Assembly (NCBI GenBank): GCA_024278695.1
Contig: JAJRSR010000182.1
Span: forward strand, 1 to 40,961
Reading direction: 5' to 3'
DNA from: Planctomycetota bacterium
GTDB taxonomy: Bacteria > Planctomycetota > Phycisphaerae > UBA1845
DNA: 40,961 nt
Below the pieces are notes generated by a model. The model saw nothing but the letters and a program-made list of their open reading frames with translations. It was not told where the DNA came from and ran no database searches. Positions 24,793 to 32,925 of this stretch are shown piece after piece (the stretch's first letter is position 1; each line of letters opens with the position of its first letter). A program made the translations under genes and the position numbers.

Positions 24793-27405
24793 TTGCGGAT
24801 CGCGCTGCATCGGGTTTTCATTTTGGGCATATTGGCAACGGGTGTTGGAGTGGTGTCGGCCGCTGACGTTGAACCTGGGGACGCTCCCATGTGGACGTTG
24901 GTCGAGGCGGGCGCTGGGGGCGTGGCGGCCGCTGAGGCTTGGGTTCAGCCCGAGCGTCATCAAGCTGCGCGACTGGACGTACAGCGTTTGGCGGTGCTTC
25001 TCGCAAATGCCCCGGCCGAGTCAAACGTAGCGTTGGCCGATTCGGAGTCGGTCATCACCCTGCCCATGCCGGACGGCACGATGGCACGGTTCGCGTTTGT
25101 TGCGGCACCGGTAATGGCACCGGCACTCGCAGCAAAGTATCCGGAAATCAGCACGTACGTCGGCCGCGGGATTGACGATCCCGGCGCTTCGATTCGGTTC
25201 GACAACACGCCCGCGGGGTTTCACGCGCAGATCCTATCACCCAACGGTGCCGTGTATGTGGATCCGCTCTGGCGCGGTGACCGTGTGAACTACGCATCGT
25301 ACTACAAACATGACCACACCAGGGGTGACCGCGCGCCGTTTGAGTGCATGGCCAACCAACTCGCACCGGAGGATGGCGGCCCGAATCCAACGCAACAACG
25401 CGCGATCCCAACCAACAACATCGCTGCAACAAGCGGAGACACGCTGTATACCTACCGCTTGGCCTGTGCGGCGACGGGCGAGTACACACAGTTTCATGGC
25501 GGCGGCGTCGTGAACGGATTGGCGGCAGTCGTTACAGCGATCAACCGCGTCACCGGTCTGTATGAGATTGATTTTGCAATCAGGTTAGAGCTGGTTGCCA
25601 ACAATGACATCATCATCTTCACGTCACCGACTACGGACCCCTATAGCAACAACGACGGGTTTGCGATGTTGTCGCAAAACCAATCCAGGCTCAATAGTGT
25701 GATCGGTTCAGCCAATTACGATATCGGCCATGTGTTCAGCACAGGCGGCGGCGGTATCGCGGCGTTCCAGGCGGTATGCAGCAATTCCCGAAAGGCTCAG
25801 GGGGTCACAGGCCTGCCATCACCAATTGGAGATCCGTTTTATGTAGACTACGCCGCCCATGAAATAGGCCACCAATTCGGCGGCAGTCATTCGTTCAACG
25901 GCATCAACGGAAGCTGCTCCGGCGGTAACCGCACCGGATCGACGGCGATGGAACCGGGCAGCGGATCGACGATCATGGCGTACGCGGGCATTTGCAGTGC
26001 GGACAACCTTCAGTTCAACAGTGATCCGTACTTCCACGCCATCAGCATCCAACAGATCGGTAATTATGCACATTCCGGCTTTGGCTCCATATGCAGCGTC
26101 GAAACGGCCACCGGCAACACACCGCCCACCGTGAGCGCTGGTCCGAATCACGCCATCCCCAGCCGCACGCCGTTCGCACTGACCGCGACTGCGTCTGACG
26201 CTGAATCCACCGCGCTCACCTATGCCTGGGAACAATACGACACCGGTCCGGCCCAGGCGCTTTCAGCGCCCGACAACGGTTCGAGCCCGCTGTTCCGCTC
26301 GTTTGACCCAACACTGGACCCCACGCGAACATTCCCGCGTCTGAGTAATATCCTCAACGGGTCATCCACAACCTCTGAAAAACTCCCAACGACGAACCGG
26401 TCGATGCTGTTTCGCGTCACGGTTCGCGACAATCAAGCCGGCGGCGGCGGCGTGGAGAGAGATGACACACTTATCACGGTTGATGCCGGCGCCGGACCGT
26501 TTGTCGTCACCGCACCAACCTCCGCAGACAATTGGGTCGGCTCGGGCTTGGTCACGTGGGATGTCGCCGGGACTGATACGGGCATCGTCAATACGCCAAC
26601 AGTGAATATCCTGCTGTCCACCGACGGCGGCCTGACTTTTCCCACCGTATTGGCTGCCGGCACGCCAAACGACGGCAGCGAAACGGTTGTCGTCTCTACG
26701 CTCAACACGACAACGGCGCGGATCAAAGTGGAAGGTGCGGGCAATGTCTTTTTCAACATCAATCCGGGGAACTTCGAGATCGCCAACTGCATTGTGGCCG
26801 GCGCACCGCTGGCCGAAACCGGAGGCATCGATAAGAATCGCTACATCGCCTTCGAAACACCAACCGGCGGCGGAAGCACGGCCATCCAGGTTCAGTTCGA
26901 CGCGTTGCCGGCACCGTTCAATATCTTCGACGGTGAGGTTCGCTGGGCCGGTCCGCCCATCGAGTATGCCGACGGTGAGACCGGCACCTTTATCGCCAGC
27001 CGTTTGCAATGCGACCCCCACTTCACCGACTGGAGCACGGTCGGTTTACTTCACCTTTACGGTGAGAGCATCGTGCCGTCGGCCACGTACAGCGTTTCCT
27101 CGTTTGCTTGTGCTCAGACCATCGCGGGCGTACCCGTCGATACGCTGGTTGTTTCCACGCGGGCTTGGGGTGATGTCGTTCCGCCATTCGCCGAAGAGGC
27201 TCCGATCCAACCGGACTTTCAGGATATCTCAGCGATGGTGCAGGCGTTCCTCGACTCACCCACGAGTCCGGGTAAGGCACGCGCGCAGCTCGACGGGGAT
27301 GCGCCCGATCCCACTGCGGACGTCAGCTTTTTGGACATCTCCAAAGCCGTCGAGGCTTTCCTGGGTGCTACGTATCCGTTCTCCGGGCCTTTGGCTTGCC
27401 CGTAG
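24790..27405 (+). CDS. Exported reprolysin-like zinc metalloprotease with dockerin-like tail
   Basis: 871 residues from TTG at 24790. A signal peptide (LHRVFILGILATGVGVVSA) is followed by a propeptide-like region to about residue 210. The metallopeptidase domain begins near YTYRLACAATGEYTQFH. HEIGHQFGGSH at residues 357-367 is the HExxHxxGxxH zinc site of metzincins, and STIMAYAG about 40 residues later is the Met-turn. Residues about 445-670 are beta-sandwich repeats of cadherin/PKD type (PTVSAGPNHAIPSRTPF, then VRDNQAGG). The last 65 residues contain two DI-helix segments (DISAMVQAFLDSP and DISKAVEAFLGATYPF), a dockerin-like tail seen on secreted planctomycete proteins. It is likely an extracellular or surface protease. 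Dockerin-like calcium loops are incomplete, so attachment is uncertain. Confidence 0.9.
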   Translation: MLRIALHRVFILGILATGVGVVSAADVEPGDAPMWTLVEAGAGGVAAAEAWVQPERHQAARLDVQRLAVLLANAPAESNVALADSESVITLPMPDGTMARFAFVAAPVMAPALAAKYPEISTYVGRGIDDPGASIRFDNTPAGFHAQILSPNGAVYVDPLWRGDRVNYASYYKHDHTRGDRAPFECMANQLAPEDGGPNPTQQRAIPTNNIAATSGDTLYTYRLACAATGEYTQFHGGGVVNGLAAVVTAINRVTGLYEIDFAIRLELVANNDIIIFTSPTTDPYSNNDGFAMLSQNQSRLNSVIGSANYDIGHVFSTGGGGIAAFQAVCSNSRKAQGVTGLPSPIGDPFYVDYAAHEIGHQFGGSHSFNGINGSCSGGNRTGSTAMEPGSGSTIMAYAGICSADNLQFNSDPYFHAISIQQIGNYAHSGFGSICSVETATGNTPPTVSAGPNHAIPSRTPFALTATASDAESTALTYAWEQYDTGPAQALSAPDNGSSPLFRSFDPTLDPTRTFPRLSNILNGSSTTSEKLPTTNRSMLFRVTVRDNQAGGGGVERDDTLITVDAGAGPFVVTAPTSADNWVGSGLVTWDVAGTDTGIVNTPTVNILLSTDGGLTFPTVLAAGTPNDGSETVVVSTLNTTTARIKVEGAGNVFFNINPGNFEIANCIVAGAPLAETGGIDKNRYIAFETPTGGGSTAIQVQFDALPAPFNIFDGEVRWAGPPIEYADGETGTFIASRLQCDPHFTDWSTVGLLHLYGESIVPSATYSVSSFACAQTIAGVPVDTLVVSTRAWGDVVPPFAEEAPIQPDFQDISAMVQAFLDSPTSPGKARAQLDGDAPDPTADVSFLDISKAVEAFLGATYPFSGPLACP

Positions 27406-27431
27406 CCAGCACGAACGAGCCAGCACGAACG
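27404..27431 (+). repeat. Two tandem copies of a 14-base unit
   Basis: AGCCAGCACGAACG occurs at 27404-27417 and again, without change, at 27418-27431. The first copy starts inside the TAG stop codon of the protease. Probably a small tandem duplication. Confidence 0.75.
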
Positions 27432-27479
27432 AGGGAGTGGAGCCTCCAAAGAACCTCACGACCAAGAAACTTCACGAGG

Positions 27480-27512
27480 CGCGTAGGCCGGGTACCATGC
27501 CCGGCCTACGCG
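27480..27512. repeat. Perfect 13-base-pair hairpin at a convergent gene junction
   Basis: CGCGTAGGCCGGG (27480-27492) and CCCGGCCTACGCG (27500-27512) pair perfectly around a 7-base loop. The right arm contains the TAG stop of speB (27506-27508). It lies between the convergent protease and speB genes. Neither side has a T-tract, so it is not a classic intrinsic terminator, though it could slow RNA polymerase or protect 3' ends. Confidence 0.65.
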
Positions 27513-28378
27513 TCGAGGTGGACGTAGCACATCAGCTTGTGCGCGAGGCGCGCGGCCAGGTACTCCGTCACGACCTGACCGGGGATCGGCATCACCTCGA
27601 CGATGTCGGCACCGATGATCTTTTTTTCTGACGCCACAAGCCGCAAGAGGCCCGTCACCTGATACCAATCCAACCCGCCGGGCTCCGGCGTACCCGTGCC
27701 CGGCGCGATCGACGGATCAAAGCCGTCAATATCAAGCGTAACGTAAACCACATCGCCCAGGGTATCGAGCACACGATCAAGCCAACCCTCGTCGCTGTGA
27801 CAATCGAGGGCCGTAACCGGGTTGATCTTCGCGCGGCGTGCGAACCGATGCTCACTCTCATCCATCGACCGGATACCCACCGGCACGACTGAAGCTCCCA
27901 TCTCAACCACCCGCCGCATGACGCAGGCGTGGGAAAACTTCGTATCGTGGTAGGTGTTGCGAAGATCAAGGTGGGCGTCGATCTGCAAGACCGACAGCTT
28001 CTTGTGCTTCGTCATGGCGGCCCGAATTAGCGCGGACGTGATGCTGTGGTCACCGCCGAGCCCGAACAAGAACTTCCCATCACGAACGACGCGCCGCGCC
28101 GCCTTGAACAGATCCTCGTGCATCGCCTCGGGACCGGCAAGGTTCGGCTCTAGAAAATCGAGCGTGGCGATGCCGCACTCATAACACGACCCGACCAGTT
28201 CATCATCAAAGTATTCCACATGCTGTGAGGCGCTGAGAATCGCAGCAGGCCCGTAGCGGGTGCCGGAGTTGTAACTGGTGGCCGCGTCATAGGGGACGGG
28301 AAGCACAGCAAACTTCGCAGCATCGTAATCAGCGTATTGGGCTTCGAGCCCGAGAAAGTTCTGCGGCAGCGCGTTCAT
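27506..28378 (-). CDS. speB: Agmatinase (agmatine ureohydrolase)
   Basis: 290 residues from ATG at 28378; longer in-frame starts add 17 residues without family resemblance. It hydrolyses agmatine to putrescine and urea with a binuclear Mn site. The ligands are visible as H111 in GGDHS, D134, H136 and D138 in DAHLDLR, and D216 and D218 in DIDGFDP. Within the ureohydrolase family the surrounding residues and the neighbouring arginine decarboxylase favour agmatinase over arginase or formiminoglutamase. It is last in a three-gene polyamine operon, 71 bases after the deoxyhypusine-synthase-like gene. It ends inside a 13-base-pair hairpin. Confidence 0.92.
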   Translation of the reverse strand: MNALPQNFLGLEAQYADYDAAKFAVLPVPYDAATSYNSGTRYGPAAILSASQHVEYFDDELVGSCYECGIATLDFLEPNLAGPEAMHEDLFKAARRVVRDGKFLFGLGGDHSITSALIRAAMTKHKKLSVLQIDAHLDLRNTYHDTKFSHACVMRRVVEMGASVVPVGIRSMDESEHRFARRAKINPVTALDCHSDEGWLDRVLDTLGDVVYVTLDIDGFDPSIAPGTGTPEPGGLDWYQVTGLLRLVASEKKIIGADIVEVMPIPGQVVTEYLAARLAHKLMCYVHLDA

Positions 28379-28449
28379 GAGGTTTCCCGAAAATATTTCA
28401 CGGGCCGAGGCACGGCAACCACCTACCACAAACCGATTGCTTTGGCCGA

Positions 28450-29592
28450 TTACTTTGGGTCGTCAAGGTACTTCGAGTACTGCGCTCGGTAGGCCGGATG
28501 GTTCGCAGCAACGTCACGCATCACGTCTGTCATCTCTCCGATCCGCGTAAACAAGCGGCGTTGTTTACGCTTGGCCGCTTTCACCAAGGCGTACTGAGCA
28601 ATCAACGGGAACGTCAGCGATGCACACGAATACACGACGACGTTGTTCTGGCGCGCATCTTTGAGCTTGCCCCAGCTACGCGCCTCTGACGGTGTGGCAC
28701 CAGACAGGCCGCCCCAATGCGGCGAGTCCGTCGTAAGCTGTAAGAAGTAATCATGCCCGCCCTTGGTTTTATCGAGAAGAATCTGGTGCAATGTCGGCTG
28801 CGTTTGAAGATAAAAGTTCTTCGGTGAGCCGCCGCCGATTTCCACCACACCGTTGATATCCGCGTCGCGAACGATCGCGGCCGTCTCGATCACGTCGAGC
28901 AGCGGGTTGAGGTTCACATCCTGACCGTGGAGCTGCGGTACGATCAGGTTCATGCCGATCGACGAATCACCGGGCGACGACGTATAGATCGGCACGTCAT
29001 ACTTGGCGGCCGTCGCCACAAACGACTTCTCCGGGTGCGGCGCGGTCTCAAAGACCATCTGCCCGAGCTTGTGGTGTAACGTGGCCGTCGAAAATGGCTT
29101 CGACGTGTCCATCTGTTTGACTGCGTCGAGGATAACCGTGTCGGTGGCCATCAACGTGTCGTCGTCGGCGATGAACACATCGTAGATTCGCGCAACGCCC
29201 TCATCAGCCAACGCATTGTCGTCCACGTCCGGGCTGCCCTGAACCATCGGAAACTCATACGGACGGTGAAGGTCGTGGTAAAGGTTGGCACCGGTCGAGA
29301 TGATAAAATCAACCATGCCGGCTTCGATCAGCGATGAGAAAATACCGCTCATACCGATCGGCGTCATGGCACCGGCAATGGTCAGCCCGACCGTCGCGTT
29401 GTTGTCAAGCATGGACCGGTAGAGCTGAGCGCCCTCGGCCAGCCGCCGACCGTTAAAACCGCTTCGCGCGAAGACGTTGTCAATCAAGTCTACAACCGAT
29501 TCGTTTCCCGCAAGCTCCAGTGGCTCGATCATCGGGCCTTGCAAAGGGTCTTGGCTGTTAGGACAACGGGCGTGGTGGGGATCATGGGTCAT
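28450..29592 (-). CDS. Deoxyhypusine-synthase-like protein, probable homospermidine synthase
   Basis: 380 residues from ATG at 29592 (ATG 29532 also possible). The deoxyhypusine synthase fold is clear: VGLTIAGAMTPIGMSGIFSSLIEAGMVDFIISTGAN for the NAD-binding start, EIGGGSPKNF with K258 at the place of the catalytic lysine, and SGATPSEARSWGKL near the C-terminus. In eukaryotes and archaea this enzyme modifies eIF5A with spermidine. Bacteria lack eIF5A, and several bacterial homologues instead make homospermidine from putrescine or spermidine. Its place between an arginine decarboxylase and an agmatinase, which supply putrescine, supports that role. The exact donor (spermidine or putrescine) cannot be read from the sequence. 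The protein is cytoplasmic. Confidence 0.9.
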   Translation of the reverse strand: MTHDPHHARCPNSQDPLQGPMIEPLELAGNESVVDLIDNVFARSGFNGRRLAEGAQLYRSMLDNNATVGLTIAGAMTPIGMSGIFSSLIEAGMVDFIISTGANLYHDLHRPYEFPMVQGSPDVDDNALADEGVARIYDVFIADDDTLMATDTVILDAVKQMDTSKPFSTATLHHKLGQMVFETAPHPEKSFVATAAKYDVPIYTSSPGDSSIGMNLIVPQLHGQDVNLNPLLDVIETAAIVRDADINGVVEIGGGSPKNFYLQTQPTLHQILLDKTKGGHDYFLQLTTDSPHWGGLSGATPSEARSWGKLKDARQNNVVVYSCASLTFPLIAQYALVKAAKRKQRRLFTRIGEMTDVMRDVAANHPAYRAQYSKYLDDPK

Positions 29593-29619
29593 GTTGGTGT
29601 CAGCACGTGTGGCGCGGTT

Positions 29620-30174
29620 CTACACAATGAACACTGCGGCCGCCAACGCAGTGGTCCACAGACCATTCTTGTCACCCTCAACGCTCTGTACGACGGCCCG
29701 CGTATGAACCACCAAACCCTTGGCCTGATAGATTTCCTTACGCTCGTTGTACGCCTTGTCCGGATCGAGATCGATGCCGCGCGTCGTCGCGAGCATGGTG
29801 GCGGCCATGTCCTCTACATAGTCGGCGCAGGTCTTGCGGTTCATGCCGAACCCGTGGTGCTCTGCGATGTAGCCGTGGTGTTCTTTGTTTGCCGGTACGG
29901 CGAGCCCGATCCCCGCGCAGGCAAGCCGGTTGGGTTCGTTCGTGCGCGTCTCGGCGAGCACGCAAAAGACGATCTGCCCCGGCTGCAACTCCTTAAGCCC
30001 GCGAGCCCTGGATACGATCTTGCAACCCGGGGGGTAGATACTGCTGACGCGCACGAGGTTGTATTCGGCGATTCCCGCATCACGCAGTGCCTCTTCAAAC
30101 GACTGAAGGTTCTGGCGGTGTTTGCCATCACCCTTCGTGAAGAACATCATTTTAGGAACTAGCTGGCTCTGCAA
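29620..30174 (-). CDS. pdaD: Pyruvoyl-dependent arginine decarboxylase
   Basis: 184 residues from TTG at 30174. GGGAG lies 7 bases upstream, and the encoded LVPKMMFFTKGDGKHRQ matches the family N-terminus, so the TTG is favoured over ATG 30150. The enzyme converts arginine to agmatine and CO2. NLVRVSSIYPPGCK contains the self-cleavage pair S44-S45; cleavage would make the pyruvoyl group at the new beta/alpha junction. ELQPGQIVFCVLAETRTNEPNR and EHHGFGMNRKTCADYVEDMA are further family segments. It is the first of three polyamine genes, 27 bases before the deoxyhypusine-synthase-like gene. It may be read through from rdgB, which ends 69 bases upstream. Confidence 0.93.
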   Translation of the reverse strand: MQSQLVPKMMFFTKGDGKHRQNLQSFEEALRDAGIAEYNLVRVSSIYPPGCKIVSRARGLKELQPGQIVFCVLAETRTNEPNRLACAGIGLAVPANKEHHGYIAEHHGFGMNRKTCADYVEDMAATMLATTRGIDLDPDKAYNERKEIYQAKGLVVHTRAVVQSVEGDKNGLWTTALAAAVFIV

Positions 30175-30243
30175 TGAACAACTCCCAAGAACACCAAAGA
30201 CCTACATACCGCCAACACGGGTGGGATTGTAACGAATCACCCC

Positions 30244-30855
30244 CTAGCGGCAAGCCAAGAGTTTTTGCAGGGCGGGTAGGATATCCGCGAGCGCCCGTCC
30301 GCGGTGACTGATGCGGTTCTTGTGATCCGGGGTCAACTCGGCCGAAGTTTTCCCAACATCCGGAACAAGGAAATAGGGATCATAACCAAACCCGTTGTCG
30401 CCGCGCGGCTCATCAACAATGAACCCTTCGATCACACCACAACCGGTAGCCACCACACCGTCTGCGTTTGCCAGTGCCATGGCACAACGAAACCGCGCGG
30501 TGCGAAGCGGCTGCGGCACATTCGCCAGCGCCGCGATGAGTTTGGTATTGTTCGCTGCATCATCGGCATCGGTACCGGCGTACCGCGCCGAGTGAACGCC
30601 CGGCGCACCGTCGAGCGCGTCCACCTCCAACCCCGAGTCATCGGCCAATGCCCACGCCCCCGTAAAGCGCGCATAATGCGTGGCCTTGAGCGCCGCGTTT
30701 CCTGCGAACGTATCTGCATCCTCGACGGCTTCCGACAATCCGGGGTAGTCGGCCAAGCTCGCCAACTGACACGGCAAACCCGACAGCACCGCCCGCACTT
30801 CGCGCAGCTTTCCTTGATTCGTCGTGGCGATCACGATCGTCGATGGCGTAGTCAC
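30244..30855 (-). CDS. rdgB: XTP/dITP diphosphatase (non-canonical purine NTP pyrophosphatase)
   Basis: 203 residues from GTG at 30855, overlapping the lipoprotein stop by 4 bases (GTGA). It removes dITP, XTP and similar deaminated nucleotides from the pool. IVIATTNQGKLREV is the N-terminal substrate loop of the Ham1/RdgB family. DTFAGNAALKA and ALADDSGLEVDALDGAPGVHSARYAG contain the catalytic and metal residues, and GFGYDPYF with SHRGRAL closes the active site. Length is normal. It lies in a housekeeping operon with thiL, tsaE and rph. Confidence 0.95.
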   Translation of the reverse strand: MTTPSTIVIATTNQGKLREVRAVLSGLPCQLASLADYPGLSEAVEDADTFAGNAALKATHYARFTGAWALADDSGLEVDALDGAPGVHSARYAGTDADDAANNTKLIAALANVPQPLRTARFRCAMALANADGVVATGCGVIEGFIVDEPRGDNGFGYDPYFLVPDVGKTSAELTPDHKNRISHRGRALADILPALQKLLACR

Positions 30856-31640
30856 GGCGTACCCACCGTAGGAACCTGCACGAGCCGCGACGGCATCTTG
30901 ATGAACTTACCGTCGTCACCCTTGACCTTAAAAATGTGGCCATTGACCAGGTTGTACTTCAAGGCGTCATCGTGCTGAAGCCGAAGCACCTTGTCACTGT
31001 AATAAGATTTTCCGTCGCTGCGAATCTGAACCGCGTCAACACCGAAGAGCCCCACCGTCACCACGCTCGCAGACGCGGCGTGGTGGTAGTAGGCCTCATA
31101 CCCGGCCGCACGAAGCCCCGCACAGTAATCGGCCGCAGCCTTTTTGTATTCCCAAAAATCCTCCGTCGGCTCAAACACGGCGACCTGTAGGGAATAGACC
31201 GCCGCCACACGGCTCAAATCCCACGCCGGATCGCCCGTATCACGCTGCGGCGTTCGCATCACCATCGCGCGGGTAAACATCCGACGACCATCCGGCGTGC
31301 CAAGTTCCCGAAGGAGGTTCATATCACGACGCAGCCCTTGGGGCGAAATCCGTCGGCCTGTCTTGGGATCTTGCGGGCGGCGGTAATGACCGTAACAGAG
31401 CCGCGACATGCCCTCCGCGTCGTCCACAACAAACACATCTTCCGAGCGAATCCCCGGTGTACGCTTCAACGTTTCTGCCAGGCTCTGAGCGAGTTGGGCA
31501 CGGTTAGAGCCTTGCATCTCCGCGCAAACAATCGTCCACGGCGCACCAGACCGCTGCGGCGCTGCGCACCCACCGGACCACAACGCGCTGGCCGCCACGA
31601 GCACAGCGAAGGCCACTGAACTCGACCGAATCCCACTCAC
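30852..31640 (-). CDS. Lipoprotein of unknown function
   Basis: 262 residues from GTG at 31640. The N-terminus has an Arg, a hydrophobic stretch (VAFAVLVAASALW) and SGGC, which fits a lipobox with Cys25 as lipidation site. The mature part has no recognised catalytic motif. VYSLQVAVFEPTEDFWEYKKAAADYCAGLRAAGYEAYYHH has the strand-helix-strand arrangement and residue spacing of a SPOR peptidoglycan-binding domain. This is a resemblance, not a firm assignment. The gene overlaps rph upstream and rdgB downstream by 4 bases each, so it is translated with them, although its product is exported. Confidence 0.75.
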   Translation of the reverse strand: MSGIRSSSVAFAVLVAASALWSGGCAAPQRSGAPWTIVCAEMQGSNRAQLAQSLAETLKRTPGIRSEDVFVVDDAEGMSRLCYGHYRRPQDPKTGRRISPQGLRRDMNLLRELGTPDGRRMFTRAMVMRTPQRDTGDPAWDLSRVAAVYSLQVAVFEPTEDFWEYKKAAADYCAGLRAAGYEAYYHHAASASVVTVGLFGVDAVQIRSDGKSYYSDKVLRLQHDDALKYNLVNGHIFKVKGDDGKFIKMPSRLVQVPTVGTP

Positions 31641-32359
31641 TTGATCCGTTTCCTCAGCGCCTTGGCCTGCACTTCCACCAGTTGCTTGATACCGCGCGAG
31701 GCGATCCGCACCAGCCGATCGAGCTCGACGCGCGTGAACGTCGCTTCCTCGCCTGTGCCCTGAACCTCGATGAACTTGCCCGCCCCGGTCATCACGACGT
31801 TCATGTCAACCTCGGCCGACACATCTTCTTCGTAGTTCAAATCAAGCAGCAAACGCTTGCCGACGCGCCCCACGCTCACCGCGCCGACCGGCTCCGTGAT
31901 GGGTGACTTCGCGATCAGCTTGTTCTTGAGACCAAAGCGCACCGCGTCGGACATCGCCACGAAAGCCCCGGTAATGCTGGCTGTCCGCGTACCGCCGTCG
32001 GCCTGCAACACGTCGCAGTCGATCAAGATTGAGTTCTCACCGAGCCGAGCCATATCGACCACACTCCGTAGTGATCGCCCGATCAACCGTTGGATCTCTT
32101 GTGTGCGGCCGTCGATCTTGGACCGGTTTCGGCGACGGCGCGTGTTTGTCGCGGCGGGGAGCATGTCGTACTCGGCCGTCACCCACCCAAGCCCCTGCCC
32201 CTTGCGCCACGGGGGCACGCTGTCCTCGAAACACGCGGTACACAGTACCACCGTCCCGCCGCATCGGATCAGCGCAGAGCCAGCCGCGTTCTTCGTATAA
32301 CCCCGCGTGATCTCCACCGGGCGGAGCTCGTTAGCTTTTCGGCCGTCGTTTCTTGCCAA
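31637..32359 (-). CDS. rph: Ribonuclease PH
   Basis: 240 residues from TTG at 32359. AGGAAGG lies 7 bases upstream, and the encoded ARNDGRKANELRPVEI is the true family N-terminus; an ATG 39 bases earlier adds an unrelated 13 residues. The enzyme is a phosphate-dependent 3'-5' exoribonuclease that trims tRNA precursors and other RNAs, working as a hexamer. GSALIRCGGTVVLCTA, TAEYDMLPAATNTR, the Arg-rich RTQEIQRLIGRSLRSVVD and DCDVLQADGGTRTASITGA are characteristic. EVQGTGEEATFTRVELDRL is the C-terminal signature. It lies 77 bases after tsaE and overlaps the lipoprotein gene. Confidence 0.95.
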   Translation of the reverse strand: MARNDGRKANELRPVEITRGYTKNAAGSALIRCGGTVVLCTACFEDSVPPWRKGQGLGWVTAEYDMLPAATNTRRRRNRSKIDGRTQEIQRLIGRSLRSVVDMARLGENSILIDCDVLQADGGTRTASITGAFVAMSDAVRFGLKNKLIAKSPITEPVGAVSVGRVGKRLLLDLNYEEDVSAEVDMNVVMTGAGKFIEVQGTGEEATFTRVELDRLVRIASRGIKQLVEVQAKALRKRIK

Positions 32360-32436
32360 TGTACAACCTTCCTGAAAACAAACTTTTGTGCCATTCATTC
32401 ATGCGCCAGCGACGATAGGATGAGCGATTCAACGTG

Positions 32437-32925
32437 TCAACGCAAACCCGCTTGCCACGCGCGTAGGCACGTCACGGCCACAGCTCCCGCCGCCGTCACG
32501 CGAAATGATCGCGAGGTTTCTGCTGTCACGGAGAGTTCAACCCACATCATCTTTTCCGGCATGACGCCGCGCATTCGGTCTGCCCATTCCACGATAACGA
32601 CCGAGCGTTCGTGTTCAAAGTCATCAAACCCGAGCGATAACAGTTCGGTACTGCTCTTGAGCCGGTACGCGTCGAGGTGAACCAACGTCAACCGCCCGGT
32701 GTATTCATGAACCAGGGTAAAGGTCGGGCTGGTCACCCTGCAACCGTCTGCGACCGCATTACCGACCGCGACTCCCTTGACGAAATGCGTCTTGCCCGCA
32801 CCGAGCGTGCCAACCAGACCGACCGTCAACGTACCAGACATCGCTCGCCCCAAGCCTGCGCCAAGCGCAAGCGTGTCATCAATAGATCCCGACTCAAAGG
32901 TTGCCTCAAGTGTTTCGCCGCTCAA
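32437..32925 (-). CDS. tsaE: tRNA threonylcarbamoyladenosine biosynthesis ATPase TsaE
   Basis: 162 residues from TTG at 32925, inside the TTGA overlap with the thiL stop. It is the ATPase that works with TsaB and TsaD to make t6A at position 37 of ANN-decoding tRNAs. VGLVGTLGAGKTHFVKG holds Walker A. VTSPTFTLVHEY, LVHLDAYRL and IVEWADRM are the switch and Walker B segments of the family. Length is typical. tsaB and tsaD are not in the window. Pairing with thiL by overlapping stop and start is also known from other bacteria. Confidence 0.95.
   Translation of the reverse strand: MSGETLEATFESGSIDDTLALGAGLGRAMSGTLTVGLVGTLGAGKTHFVKGVAVGNAVADGCRVTSPTFTLVHEYTGRLTLVHLDAYRLKSSTELLSLGFDDFEHERSVVIVEWADRMRGVMPEKMMWVELSVTAETSRSFRVTAAGAVAVTCLRAWQAGLR

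Noticed and set aside
27480-27512. Intrinsic terminator at the protease/speB junction
   Set aside because: The stem is excellent but neither strand has a following T-tract, so it is listed as a hairpin repeat only.
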